Notes under the pieces: model-generated
The model's database searches: none
What the model saw: the letters and a program-made list of their open reading frames with translations, nothing else
What the model was told of the DNA's origin: nothing
Translations under genes and position numbers: made by a program
Part shown: one piece after another, positions 8,001 through 16,100 of the stretch
Numbering within the stretch: position 1 is the first letter of the stretch
Layout of the letters: each line of letters starts with the position of its first letter
From: Crocinitomicaceae bacterium
GTDB lineage: Bacteria; Bacteroidota; Bacteroidia; Flavobacteriales_D; Crocinitomicaceae
Length of the DNA stretch: 17,166 nucleotides
Direction of reading: 5' to 3'
NCBI GenBank assembly: GCA_011522905.1
Contig: WTIB01000271.1
Location: forward strand, 1 to 17,166

Positions 8001-8860
8001 TAACCGACTCATATGGCTGCACGGATGATACCATTTTAGTGGACTATATTACCGTAGGTGGACCAAGTGGTGACCCTAGCTGGTTTCAAACCGCAGGTGA
8101 ATGTGCACAAGGAGCCAATTTTGTCATGAATGACCCTGTTGATATTGCTTCAATTTCTTGGAATCTCGGTGATGGGAATTTGATGATGGATACCTTAAGT
8201 TTTTTCTATAATTACCCCGAACCAAACACTTACTTCCCTGAGGTTACCATTATGGATGCCTTAGGTTGTGAAGTCATATATCCATTGAATGAAATTACAG
8301 TTTCTGACGATGGGTTGAATGCATTTTTCACCGCAACACCCAATCCAGCCGAACCAGATGAACTGATCACCTTTGTTGATGGATCGAGCTTCGATGGATC
8401 TCCCATTATTAGCTGGGAATGGGATTTCGGAAACAATAATTTAATCTTTAGCGGAACCAGTGAAACACAAACACAAAGCTATACCCTAAGTGGAGAATAC
8501 CCTGTAACCTTGACCATTACAGATGCAATAGGCTGTGTTGATGAATACGAGTTATTGATAAATGTCAATGACCCCGACATTTGGGTTCCTAATGTTTTCA
8601 CTCCCAATGGAGATGGTGTAAATGATGAATTTAATCTCCCGTTCGACGGATTTAAATCTTATAATATTGTGATTATTAATAGATGGGGTAATGTCATGTG
8701 GGATAAAACAGATCAAACCGGAATATTACTCTGGGACGGAACAGATAATGGTGGTGAAAAATGTACGGATGGTGTATATTTTTATAAACTCAATGGAGAA
8801 ATGCTAGGCGGAACAATGGTAAATCAGCATGGCTTCGTGACGGTAATCAAATCAGAATAG
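5090..8860 (+). CDS. Exported multi-PKD-repeat protein with gliding-motility-associated C-terminal (T9SS type B) domain
   Basis: This is a 1256-residue predicted surface or secreted protein. A signal peptide (residues 1 to about 20, ending LAQA) is followed by about 13 tandem PKD/Ig-like units of roughly 80-100 residues, recognised by WDFGDGN, WDFGNGN and WDFGNGQ cores and GTYTITL-type strands. The tenth unit (about 810-897) is degenerate and lacks the WDFG core. The last about 95 residues are the gliding-motility-associated C-terminal domain: VPNVFTPNGDGVNDEF (1166-1181), IINRWGN and WDGTDNGG. That domain acts as a T9SS type B sorting signal. Units 2-12 each carry one pair of cysteines about 55-75 residues apart, the second usually in a GC motif. 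No enzymatic domain was recognised. It is probably an adhesin or surface stalk, although the ligand is unknown. No PorP/SprF-like partner gene lies next to it. Its end overlaps the convergent rnhA by nine bases. Confidence 0.93.
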   Translation: MLKLISLLFTGLFCIYASLAQAPIADFTAAPLSACVGETISFTNNSSTNGGSDIQGYGWDFGDGNASTDESPQHIYSLPGTYTITLVTTNITGEADAEVKPNYITILPSPSVGFTPLGLGCTVPLTLSFQNNSDSGNEYNYEWDFGNGNTSSDETPPDQTYSSAGTYSISLSVVNTDNSCSSLYEEDITISNYQADFSFPATVCVGELVEFTDNSTAGANQWDWNFGGQGSSNEQDPSFTFAAPGTYTIQMASDNTNSGCSGSVSADITVEDTPIPSFTSDITTDCSPATVNFINTSPAGVEFQWDFGNGQTFSGQNPPSQIYNASGSYTVSLSMVTANGCAGVTTVTDYIFIEDITPYIVADVTGGCNPLDVQFSDTSTAPNPLNPITDWEWDFGNGQTFSGQNPPIQTYTNGLYDVSLNISTASGCEGSISLSEYISVGEINSLDFTVDTTINCIKTDFNFNSFITTTPSFPDSSEINYFWDFTDGTSTEANPTFQYTSDTGYFDVLLVVDYRGCIDSLQIDSLIYINAPVSKFEPDEALYCNPGSFPVEVDFTDEAVHGVTDDDILMIWEWGDGMPNDTLDDPELDDLDMGSFSHSFSEYGTYTIEQVIHNYTTGCSDSSTREVHISTVSPAFTLSNDSICSGDSLFMFDASTSWSDPPTPHPLTAWEYNMGNGDVISDGPNIGYSYPASGNYTITLNAINSVGCSATTTLPVTVLANPFAVLSPDNSVGCSPFLVTFSNNSISLNGLDLTSFEYTFTDDTSTVIVNNNNPIEHTFNGSGIYYGQLVAIDEFGCRSTPASIPITITEPNAFYSVQNVICNGGNIITSNASDGLEPLSYEWLVDGEPFSVEANLNTEFNETNVPFGETSLIHDLALIVTDGNGCTDTAVNLITVSIPTAFPTYEFTGAAINSEGEYTCPPIFGTYVDSSFSYGPIQSWIWNFGNGNQSILEDPSNTYALPGTYSLTLSVTDSYGCTDDTILVDYITVGGPSGDPSWFQTAGECAQGANFVMNDPVDIASISWNLGDGNLMMDTLSFFYNYPEPNTYFPEVTIMDALGCEVIYPLNEITVSDDGLNAFFTATPNPAEPDELITFVDGSSFDGSPIISWEWDFGNNNLIFSGTSETQTQSYTLSGEYPVTLTITDAIGCVDEYELLINVNDPDIWVPNVFTPNGDGVNDEFNLPFDGFKSYNIVIINRWGNVMWDKTDQTGILLWDGTDNGGEKCTDGVYFYKLNGEMLGGTMVNQHGFVTVIKSE
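6001..6324 (+). repeat. near-identical direct repeat between PKD units 4 and 5
   Basis: Bases 6001-6060 and 6265-6324, 264 bases (88 codons) apart and in frame, are imperfect copies. By eye the first 42 bases match at 38 positions and the whole 60 at 48. Both encode WDFGNGQTFSGQNPP followed by diverged strands. Other PKD units in the gene share only the short WDFG core, so these two units look like a more recent internal duplication or gene-conversion product. Confidence 0.75.
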
Positions 8861-9325
8861 TCCCTTTTCTTCTCCTGATTCATAATTTTGATCTATACTG
8901 AGATTTGAATTTTTAGACGCTTCAACCGCCAATACATCACATCTTTCATTTTTTATGTTTCCAGCATGTCCTTTCACCCACTCGAAGGTCACATGATATT
9001 GCTTGGATATTTTATCGTATCTCAGCCACAAATCCTTGTTCTTTTTTCCTTTGAAGTTTTTTTGAATCCAGGTCTTTAACCAGCCCTTTGTTATGGCATC
9101 GATGACGTATTTGGAATCAGAGTAGATTTTAACTGGAATCTTTGTTGTTTTGAGGGACTCTAATGCAACAATTACTGCCAATAATTCCATGCGATTATTT
9201 GTAGTTTTTCGGAAACCCTCAGAAATTTCCTTTTCATTTCCATTATATGACAAAACAATACCATATCCTCCTGGACCAGGGTTTCCTCGGGAGCTTCCAT
9301 CTGTATATATTTCTATCAAACTCAC
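8852..9325 (-). CDS. rnhA: Ribonuclease HI
   Basis: RNase HI cleaves the RNA strand of RNA-DNA hybrids, which removes R-loops, primers and misincorporated ribonucleotide runs. I place the start at the GTG whose first base is 9325. This gives 157 residues beginning VSLIEIYTDGSS, close to the E. coli length of 155, and forms a TAGTG overlap with the ruvC stop. An ATG 42 bases upstream at 9367 would add 14 residues without family support, inside ruvC. The catalytic set is complete in this numbering: Asp9 (YTDGSSRGNPGPGG), Glu47 (NNRMELLAV), Asp70 (YSDSKYV), His120 (VKGHAGN) and Asp130 (ERCDVLA). The basic protrusion around KNFKGKKNKDLW is also present. It is translated after ruvC, probably coupled. 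Its last nine bases overlap the end of the PKD gene on the opposite strand. Confidence 0.95.
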   Translation of the reverse strand: MSLIEIYTDGSSRGNPGPGGYGIVLSYNGNEKEISEGFRKTTNNRMELLAVIVALESLKTTKIPVKIYSDSKYVIDAITKGWLKTWIQKNFKGKKNKDLWLRYDKISKQYHVTFEWVKGHAGNIKNERCDVLAVEASKNSNLSIDQNYESGEEKGLF

Positions 9326-9879
9326 TATTTTAAACGATCTGGATTTGATTTTATAAAACCTCGCCACGAGTCGGTTTTATTCTTATTGTTTTCTCCTTTA
9401 CCTTTTGAATAATGATGACATAATGCAACGGCTAAACCATCAGTAGCATCAAGATATTTTGGCATTTCTTCAAATTTTAAAACAGATTGAAGCATGGAAG
9501 CTACTTGCTCTTTGGAAGCATTTCCTCTTCCTGTAATAGCCTGCTTGATTCGTCTTGGTGAATATTCCTCATAGGGAATGTTGTGATTTAAACTTGCGGC
9601 AATGGCTACCCCTTGAGCTCTTCCCAATTTGAGCATAGATTGAACATTTTTTCCAAAAAACGGTGCCTCAATAGCCATCTCGTCAGGCTTAAACTCCAGA
9701 ATCAAACCATTTAATCGATCCAAAATCCGCTTCAATTTATCGGGGTGTGTTTCAATTTTTTTAAGCTGGATAATTCCAAAATTCACCATTGAAATTTCTT
9801 TCTTTTTAATGTGAATCAAGCCATAACCCATCACGGTAGTTCCGGGGTCAATTCCAAGAATTATCTTATCTTCAGACAC
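9325..9879 (-). CDS. ruvC: Crossover junction endodeoxyribonuclease RuvC
   Basis: RuvC is the Holliday-junction resolvase that works with RuvAB in homologous recombination and repair. The 184-residue protein begins with a GTG at 9879, eight codons before the GIDPGTTVMGYG motif. The four acidic active-site residues expected of the RNase H-like fold are visible: Asp11 (GIDPGT), Glu71 (AIEAPFFGKN), and Asp144 and Asp147 (LDATDGLAVALCHH). The DNA-binding loop region NVQSMLKLGRAQGVA and the SPRRIKQAITGRGNASKEQV segment are also typical. The C-terminal tail (DSWRGFIKSNPDRLK) is slightly longer than in E. coli RuvC. The stop overlaps the rnhA start by one base. The divergent membrane-protein gene starts within 6-54 bases of this start, so both promoters must be compressed or overlap coding sequence. 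No ruvA or ruvB is present in the window. Confidence 0.96.
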   Translation of the reverse strand: MSEDKIILGIDPGTTVMGYGLIHIKKKEISMVNFGIIQLKKIETHPDKLKRILDRLNGLILEFKPDEMAIEAPFFGKNVQSMLKLGRAQGVAIAASLNHNIPYEEYSPRRIKQAITGRGNASKEQVASMLQSVLKFEEMPKYLDATDGLAVALCHHYSKGKGENNKNKTDSWRGFIKSNPDRLK

Positions 9880-9893
9880 TAAATTTGGTTTTA

Positions 9894-10805
9894 GTGATTA
9901 AATCTAAACAATTTCAGTCGATTTTATTCCTAATGTTAAAATTAGGTGTTTTTGGCGTGCTTCTTTTTTATTTATATCACAGGCTTTCAAGTTTGCCAAA
10001 TGGATTTGAATTTTCAGCACCTATTCGCTATGATTTTCTGACCTTTTTGATAATCTTAATGCCCATCAACTTTTTTATAGAATGGCAAAAATGGAATGTC
10101 ATTCTTGAAAATCAAACCGTAGATGGAAGGCAGAAATTCCACTCATTTCTATCAGGAATCGTTTCTGCCGTTATCACACCTGCATATGCAGGAAATTTTA
10201 TTGGAAGGATGCTTTATTTTCCAAAATCAAGTCGAAAAAGCATTATCATCAACACATTGGCCTCTAATGGATCTCAATTTATCATAAGCATAGTAATGGG
10301 GATTATTGCTTTTCAATTTATTTATTCTGGCTCAATCTCCCTATTCTATCACATCCTTTTATTTTTGGCAAATGCAAGTCTGATTATCCTATATTTTGTT
10401 GGAGAGAATTTCATACAAAAACTCCCTTTTCAGTTTCTAAAAGACCTTGGTGATGCGGTGGTATCCAAGAAACTAAGATTCAGGCTTCTGGCTCTTTCAA
10501 TGCTGAGGTATATTGTATTTGTTTGGCAATTTGTACTCGCCTTGATGGTTTTTGATGTTTCCTTTAGCGCCCCATTAATCTTATGGGTCATGCTGATGTT
10601 TGGTGCCATTACCTTATCTCCTTCCTTATTCATGGGTAAGCTGATCGTGCGGGAAACAGTAGCAATTACGATTCTTTCATTAGCAGGAATTCCTATACCA
10701 GCTATTCTTTTGGCTGCATTCACGACCTGGTTACTGAACCAAATACTCCCTGCTCTTCTTGCCACCATGCTCGTTAAAAAAAATAATCCGCATGCTTGGG
10801 TTTAG
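9894..10805 (+). CDS. Putative flippase-like membrane protein (LPG-synthase TM / UPF0104-like)
   Basis: This is a polytopic inner-membrane protein of about 303 residues with some 7-8 predicted helices. It resembles the membrane domain of lysylphosphatidylglycerol synthase and the UPF0104 proteins, some of which flip lipids or lipid-linked sugars. Support comes from the length, the helix pattern, the segment FLSGIVSAVITPAYAGNFIGR in the first half, and the KLIVRETVAITILSLAGIP region near the C-terminus. No aminoacyl-transferase domain is attached. The start is uncertain: TTG at 9885, GTG at 9894 and ATG at 9933 are all in frame. I prefer 9894 because it retains the short basic KSKQF segment before the first helix. 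It overlaps the downstream glycosyltransferase start by 14 bases, which suggests the two are co-translated and may act on the same envelope lipid or glycan. The substrate is unknown. Confidence 0.7.
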   Translation: MIKSKQFQSILFLMLKLGVFGVLLFYLYHRLSSLPNGFEFSAPIRYDFLTFLIILMPINFFIEWQKWNVILENQTVDGRQKFHSFLSGIVSAVITPAYAGNFIGRMLYFPKSSRKSIIINTLASNGSQFIISIVMGIIAFQFIYSGSISLFYHILLFLANASLIILYFVGENFIQKLPFQFLKDLGDAVVSKKLRFRLLALSMLRYIVFVWQFVLALMVFDVSFSAPLILWVMLMFGAITLSPSLFMGKLIVRETVAITILSLAGIPIPAILLAAFTTWLLNQILPALLATMLVKKNNPHAWV

Positions 10806-11883
10806 TTTGATTTGTGTCTCATACGTATTATTTTATGTGATTCTCAATATAGGTTGGTATGGAACGCAACAAAAGTCATTGATAAAACCTGAATCAAAAA
10901 TCAATTGCGAGGATTTGACAGTGGTCATCCCCTTTAGGAATGAACAAGAAAATCTTTCCATGCTTCTGAAAAACATCAATGAATTGAAAAAGGTACCAAG
11001 TAGATTCATTTTTATAAATGACCATTCTGATGACAACTGGAAGGGCCTATTTGAAAATCAAAACAATATTTCAATTGATGTTTATTCGTTAGATAAAGAC
11101 AAAAATGGTAAAAAAGAGGCAATATGGGAAGGAGTGAAGCGCACAGAAACCAAATATGTGCTTTGCTGGGATGCGGATGTATGTTTTAAAGCTGATTATT
11201 TCAACGAGCTACAAGAGCTACAACTAGCCGATCTCATCATTCTCCCCGTACATTTCAAATCGAATAACATTCTGCAGGCTCTAGGAGAAATTGATTTTTA
11301 TTTGGCAAATTTCGTTAATCAAGCGAGTGCTTATTGGCTTCGTCCCGTCATGTGCAATGGTGCCAATCTTCTATTTTCAAAAAGCACATATTTGGAAGTA
11401 AATAACTTGAAGGAACATCAACATATTTTAAGTGGAGATGATATGTTTCTTCTTCGCCAAATGATCAAAAATAAGAAGTCTGTATACTGCGCGCCAACAA
11501 AAACATGCGCCGTAACAACCCAGAGCCAAAAATCATTTAGCAGCTATTTAAATCAAAGAATGCGTTGGCTCGGAAAGTCCCTTTACATCAATGATGCTTT
11601 GCTCAATTGTTGGGCAATGGTTCAATTTGTGTTCTCTGTTGGATTCTTTACTTGTTTTATATACTGGATATTTGAAGACCCAAAGACATTCGCCTTGTTT
11701 TTTATCATTAAATGTGGAATTGATCTCCTATTTCTTTCCCGGTATTTCTACTCGATTAAAAAAACCATCTTCACTTTTTTTATTCCTGTTTATGTACTAA
11801 TATTTCCCATTTACAACCTTTTTATTTTGAGCTCATTTTATTTTAAAAAGCAAAAATGGAAAGGACGGAAGCTATACAATTAA
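10792..11883 (+). CDS. Membrane-anchored family 2 glycosyltransferase
   Basis: This inverting GT-A glycosyltransferase is likely to transfer a nucleotide-activated sugar onto a lipid or growing glycan at the inner face of the membrane. I choose ATG 10792 (363 residues, MLGFSLICVSYV), because the TTG at 10759 lies deep in the previous gene. One N-terminal helix (about 5-23) is followed by the catalytic domain: TVVIPFRNEQENL (43-55), FINDHSDDNW (74-83), the metal-binding DAD at 127-129 (LCWDADVCF), the acidic SGDD (214-217) and QRMRW (255-259). The last corresponds to the Q(Q/R)xRW motif of processive GT2 enzymes. Two to three C-terminal helices lie at about 272-350. The gene overlaps its flippase-like neighbour by 14 bases. 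Donor, acceptor and product are unknown. Confidence 0.85.
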   Translation: MLGFSLICVSYVLFYVILNIGWYGTQQKSLIKPESKINCEDLTVVIPFRNEQENLSMLLKNINELKKVPSRFIFINDHSDDNWKGLFENQNNISIDVYSLDKDKNGKKEAIWEGVKRTETKYVLCWDADVCFKADYFNELQELQLADLIILPVHFKSNNILQALGEIDFYLANFVNQASAYWLRPVMCNGANLLFSKSTYLEVNNLKEHQHILSGDDMFLLRQMIKNKKSVYCAPTKTCAVTTQSQKSFSSYLNQRMRWLGKSLYINDALLNCWAMVQFVFSVGFFTCFIYWIFEDPKTFALFFIIKCGIDLLFLSRYFYSIKKTIFTFFIPVYVLIFPIYNLFILSSFYFKKQKWKGRKLYN

Positions 11884-11914
11884 AGGTTTAAGGGATTCTA
11901 ATTATATTCGCAGC

Positions 11915-12382
11915 ATGAAAATTTTAATGGTTTGTTTAGGTAATATTTGCAGGTCTCCATTGGCGGATGGCTTACTAAGACACAAAGTCAATCGCGAGGG
12001 AATTAGGGCAACAGTTGATTCAGCAGGAACGGCTAATTATCATGTTGGTGGGCCTCCTGATGAACGAATGACTGAAACTGCCATGCGAAATGGCATAGAC
12101 ATTTCTAATCTTCGCGCTCGTCAATTTAAAGTCACGGATTATGATGAATTTGACTTGATATATGTCATGGATAAATCCAATTATCACAATGTAACTCGAT
12201 TGGCCCGAAATGAAGAAGATGTTCAAAAAGTAAAGCTAATCCTAGATGAGCTTGGGCATTCAAATTCTATTCAAGAGGTGCCTGATCCATACTATGGAGG
12301 GCAAGCGGGGTTTAATCATGTTTTTGATTTATTAAATAGAGCCACTGATGTCATCATTGAAAATATACAGCATGACCGATAA
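11915..12382 (+). CDS. Low-molecular-weight protein tyrosine phosphatase
   Basis: This is a 155-residue cytoplasmic phosphatase of the LMW-PTP family, which dephosphorylates phosphotyrosine on proteins. In bacteria it often acts on tyrosine kinases that control exopolysaccharide export. The P-loop CLGNICRS (7-14) matches C(X)5R(S/T), with nucleophile Cys7 and Arg13, and the general-acid loop is VPDPYYGG with Asp124. Length and both motifs are standard, so it should be active. It starts 31 bases after the glycosyltransferase stop, and its own stop lies inside the start region of the methyltransferase. No BY-kinase gene is in the window, so its target is unknown. From memory, a phosphatase-methyltransferase pair of this kind is common in flavobacteria, which would suggest a link older than the glycosyltransferase neighbourhood. 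Confidence 0.94.
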   Translation: MKILMVCLGNICRSPLADGLLRHKVNREGIRATVDSAGTANYHVGGPPDERMTETAMRNGIDISNLRARQFKVTDYDEFDLIYVMDKSNYHNVTRLARNEEDVQKVKLILDELGHSNSIQEVPDPYYGGQAGFNHVFDLLNRATDVIIENIQHDR

Positions 12383-13079
12383 AGGAACATTATATCTAAT
12401 CCCCAATACTTTGGGAGGTGAAAGTATCGATGATATCATTCCGGAAACTGTTCGCAATGAAGCTACTTCTCTTCGATTTTTTATGGTGGAAAATATAAAA
12501 TCTGCCCGACGATTACTTCGAAAAATGGACCGTCAATTTCCTATAGATGATTCCATGTTTATTGAGATGAATAAGAGGAGTACAGAACAGGAAACCATGA
12601 AAGCATTGCAGTGGTTAATTGAAGGAAAAAATGTGGGTGTGATTTCAGATGCAGGATGTGCTTGCGTGGCAGACCCAGGAGCAGATATTGTTTCTATGGC
12701 CCACGCCAATAAAATTGCCGTTGTACCTTTTGTAGGGCCTTCTTCTATTCTTCTTTCATTAATGGGAAGTGGTTTTTCAGGTCAAAAATTCACTTTTCAC
12801 GGTTACTTACCTAAAGACCGAAAGGAGCGTATTCAAACACTAAAAAGTTATGAATTTGTCGCTCGGAAAAAAGGGTATACACAAATCTTTATGGATACCC
12901 CATACCGAAATATGAATGTTTTGGAAGATTTATTGAATGAGCTTGCGGACCATACCCAGCTTTGCATCGCCTCAAACATTACCTTGCATAACCAACGCCT
13001 CAGAACAATGAGTGTGGAAGACTGGAGGGCAAATGCCTATGACTTGAGCAAATCTCCTTGTGTGTTTTTGATTGGGTGA
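12372..13079 (+). CDS. Short RsmI-like SAM-dependent methyltransferase (tetrapyrrole methylase fold)
   Basis: This 235-residue enzyme belongs to the tetrapyrrole-methylase superfamily and is closest in layout to RsmI, which 2'-O-methylates C1402 of 16S rRNA. The N-terminus GTLYLIPNTLGG, the central ISDAGCACVADPGADIV (91-107), VPFVGPSSILLSLMGSG (118-134), FHGYLPKDRKER and MDTPYRNMNVLEDL (175-188) parallel RsmI blocks. It lacks about 40-50 residues of the usual C-terminal extension, and the RsmI-type DAGTP motif is replaced by DAGCA. It may therefore be a separate Bacteroidota paralogue whose target need not be C1402. ATG 12372 was chosen over ATG 12348 because family similarity begins directly after it. 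This start overlaps the phosphatase gene by 11 bases, which suggests coupling. Confidence 0.82.
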   Translation: MTDKGTLYLIPNTLGGESIDDIIPETVRNEATSLRFFMVENIKSARRLLRKMDRQFPIDDSMFIEMNKRSTEQETMKALQWLIEGKNVGVISDAGCACVADPGADIVSMAHANKIAVVPFVGPSSILLSLMGSGFSGQKFTFHGYLPKDRKERIQTLKSYEFVARKKGYTQIFMDTPYRNMNVLEDLLNELADHTQLCIASNITLHNQRLRTMSVEDWRANAYDLSKSPCVFLIG

Positions 13080-13102
13080 TTCCAAATTACACTGAATCAA
13101 CC
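13074..13102. terminator. stem-loop between convergent genes
   Basis: GGGTGATTC (13074-13082) pairs with GAATCAACC (13094-13102) at eight of nine positions around an 11-base loop. It spans the methyltransferase stop codon in a gap of only 40 bases between two converging genes. No T run follows it on either strand. It could be a bidirectional RNA 3'-end structure rather than a textbook intrinsic terminator. Confidence 0.35.
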
Positions 13103-13119
13103 TATCAAAGCAAAGAATC

Positions 13120-16100
13120 CTACAGCTTAACTACTTTAAAATGCTTTTCTAATGAATTGCTGAAGCACTTCACAAAATAAGTACCCGTTACATATTCATT
13201 TAATGAAATTTGTACTTTTCCATTTCCTCCAATTGAAATAGATCCAGTTTCAATAATTCTACCCAACTTATCATACACCACAATTTGAATGCTTTCAGTA
13301 AGCGCAGAAACCGATTCGACCTCAATGGTAAAATCATTTTTAGTCGGGTTCGGATAGAGGTTGATTCCGTTTGTAACAAATTCATTATCAATTCCTAGCC
13401 CATCAACCGTAATTGGAACAACTTCCTCATACGCGCAGATTCCAGAAGCATCTTGCACAACCACGTTATACGGTCCTACTGGGAGGTTGGCAAATACATT
13501 ACTTGAATAAAAGTTTTGACCACCATCTATACTAAATTGATAAGGTCCAATTCCTGACATAGGGGTAATTTCAATCATTCCATCTGTAGAAACTACGGAA
13601 GAAGCATTGGTCGCTGTAATGTCAACAGCTATCAATTCACAAGCCTCGACGGTTACCGTCTCTTCAAATGAACAAAGCCCTGTTGCACCTTCAACGATGA
13701 CCATATATACTCCCGGCATTAAACCACTAAATGAATTTGTTGCTGAAAATGTGACGCCACCGTCTATACTGTATTGAAATGGACTTACTCCTGCACTTGT
13801 ATTGATTGTAATTACTCCATCATTGGCGTTTGGTGCACTTGAATGAGTGATGTTAACATCTGCTGTAATATCACAACCTGTACCGTCCGGACAAAATGCT
13901 TCGATGGCTTCTGATCCAAAATCACCATTATTATACACAATGGTTTGACCTGATGAATTGAGGACCATAAAATCTCCTATACCATAGCCACAGCATATCC
14001 CATCTCCCCATGAATCATACATGTACAGTGAAAAACATGAACCATAATTAACGCAAATATCTTCAACATATTGGTCTCCGTTGGGTAAAGAACCACTTGT
14101 TACAAGCTGATTGGTTCCTGCATCAAATAGTTCCCACGAAGTTTCGTTTGGATAATTATCTGGATTGATGATCAGTGTAATGATATCATAATTTGAAACA
14201 AGACTTGTATTTGTAGATATCGAATTGTTCGTTAAATCTCCGTCACCTTGATTATTTATACTAAGCAGGTTTAAAGAAATATCATTGTTATTTAGTTGTA
14301 AGTTACTATTGATCGTAAATGTCACAAGATCTTGCTCTTGAAAAGGAACGTCAACTGTTGCGTTAATCATATCAACCACCACTCCATTCACAATCACCTC
14401 TATCACAACCTCCGTTATGGTGGTTTCGCCATGATTTTCAATGACTGCTTCCACTTCAACAACGTCATTACAAATTACATCTAGTTCTCCAATTGTAATT
14501 TCACCATCTAGTGAATGCACCTTACTCAACAGGACATCTAGCGTATCGTTATTGCCATATCCATCATCGACTTGGCTCACAATCACCCTCACATTGTAAT
14601 CTCCAATAGCTGAAAAATCTTGGGGTACCGTAAATTGAAAATCAGCATCACCGAAGGGTGGAATGGTTTGAGGAATGTTCAAAGTTTCTATCGACTGTCC
14701 GTCAACGACAAGCTCAATATCAAAATTGCTCATGTCATTTAAACCTTGATTGGCAATGGTTGCTGTTATAAGTTCGTTGCTTCCCAAACTTGAAGAGGAC
14801 TGAGGATCCGTAATAGCAGTGACACCCAGGTCATCATTGGCTTTGATATCCGCCCAAAATGACACCCATGGCCTCGCTTGTTTGATGGCTAATTGATCTT
14901 GTGCAGTTACCTTATATTCGATATCCATTCCAAAACCATCAATACCTTCAACCTCGTATAAAACAGCAAATTCATCGTGGATTACAGAAAGGTAATCTCT
15001 CATTTGATCCAAATAAATTTGATCCATGACGAGCTCTCCTGGGTTCACTAAATTTGATAAACTCAGCACCAAATATCCTCCGCCTTGTGAGGGGTTTTCA
15101 TACAATAAAATCTCTTCGGGAACTGAATTGGGATCCGGGTTCGTAATCAAAGACTCTCCCACCTGTGTGTTTAGATAAAAAGTACTATCGGTCTCATAAA
15201 TGGGGTCAAGACTGATACCTACTCCATTTGATTGTTCTTCCTGAAAATTCGGATGACAAAGTACACCCATAGCGGCCATAAAGTGGTCAACTCGATAAAA
15301 ATCCCTTTCCTCGTAGGCCCTAAAATTCCACATACTTGCATACACCTGCTTAATGGATTTTGAAATGTGTCCCTCATCCAGATGCTGGGTTTTTGAGGTA
15401 TACAAACCTGCACCACTAAAACCAGGTAAATCTTCATTATTCGTACTTGACCTACATCTTACCGCAGTGCCAACAGGAAAATCATCGTGCATGGCTTGAA
15501 GGTTATCCATCATCCACTGTGGCATGGGAGCATCTTTAATGTCTCTTCTAAAATCCTTTAAACGCTCCACCCTAAAATTGATGTCATTTTGAAAAGTAGG
15601 ATTGTCAATCATGACCTGTGCCTCCTCATAAAAGTTATTGAACTGCATAAATTCATCATAGTAGTAGAATGGAATACCAAATCCATCGGGAATTGTCCCA
15701 TTAGGGAAGCCAAATGTCCTCATGGTTGATACATTTGAGCATTTTGCACCAAAGGCCGTTGACATATCAAATTCGATGGAGTCCAAAGGCATAATCTCAG
15801 TGATACTTAAGTCTCGCACCGGAATTTGTGGTTCGGTCGGTCGTAAATCTTCATACCAGTCGTTGACCTCCTGTAAGGTCGCCGCTCGAAATTGATACTG
15901 CTCATTTTCAACTTTGTAATACACATAATTCCCCAACAAGTTGGCAATGGAATCAATAGACAAGGGATCAGCGATATAAGCATTAGGGACATTGTCTTGA
16001 ATGGCTCTAAGATTAACATGAGATAAAGGGGTTTGAACTACGGATGTCATTATTCCACCGACTCTCGGTAAAGAATTGGGCAGCTGATCATAAAGAACAA

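Noticed and set aside
9326..9367. ATG at 9367 as the rnhA start
   Set aside because: It adds 14 residues without family support inside ruvC, while GTG 9325 gives a normal-length enzyme and a TAGTG coupling site.
9880..9932. Bacteroidota promoter boxes between ruvC and the flippase-like gene
   Set aside because: TAGATTTA on the minus strand fits a -7 element loosely, but no -33 partner is seen at the right distance.
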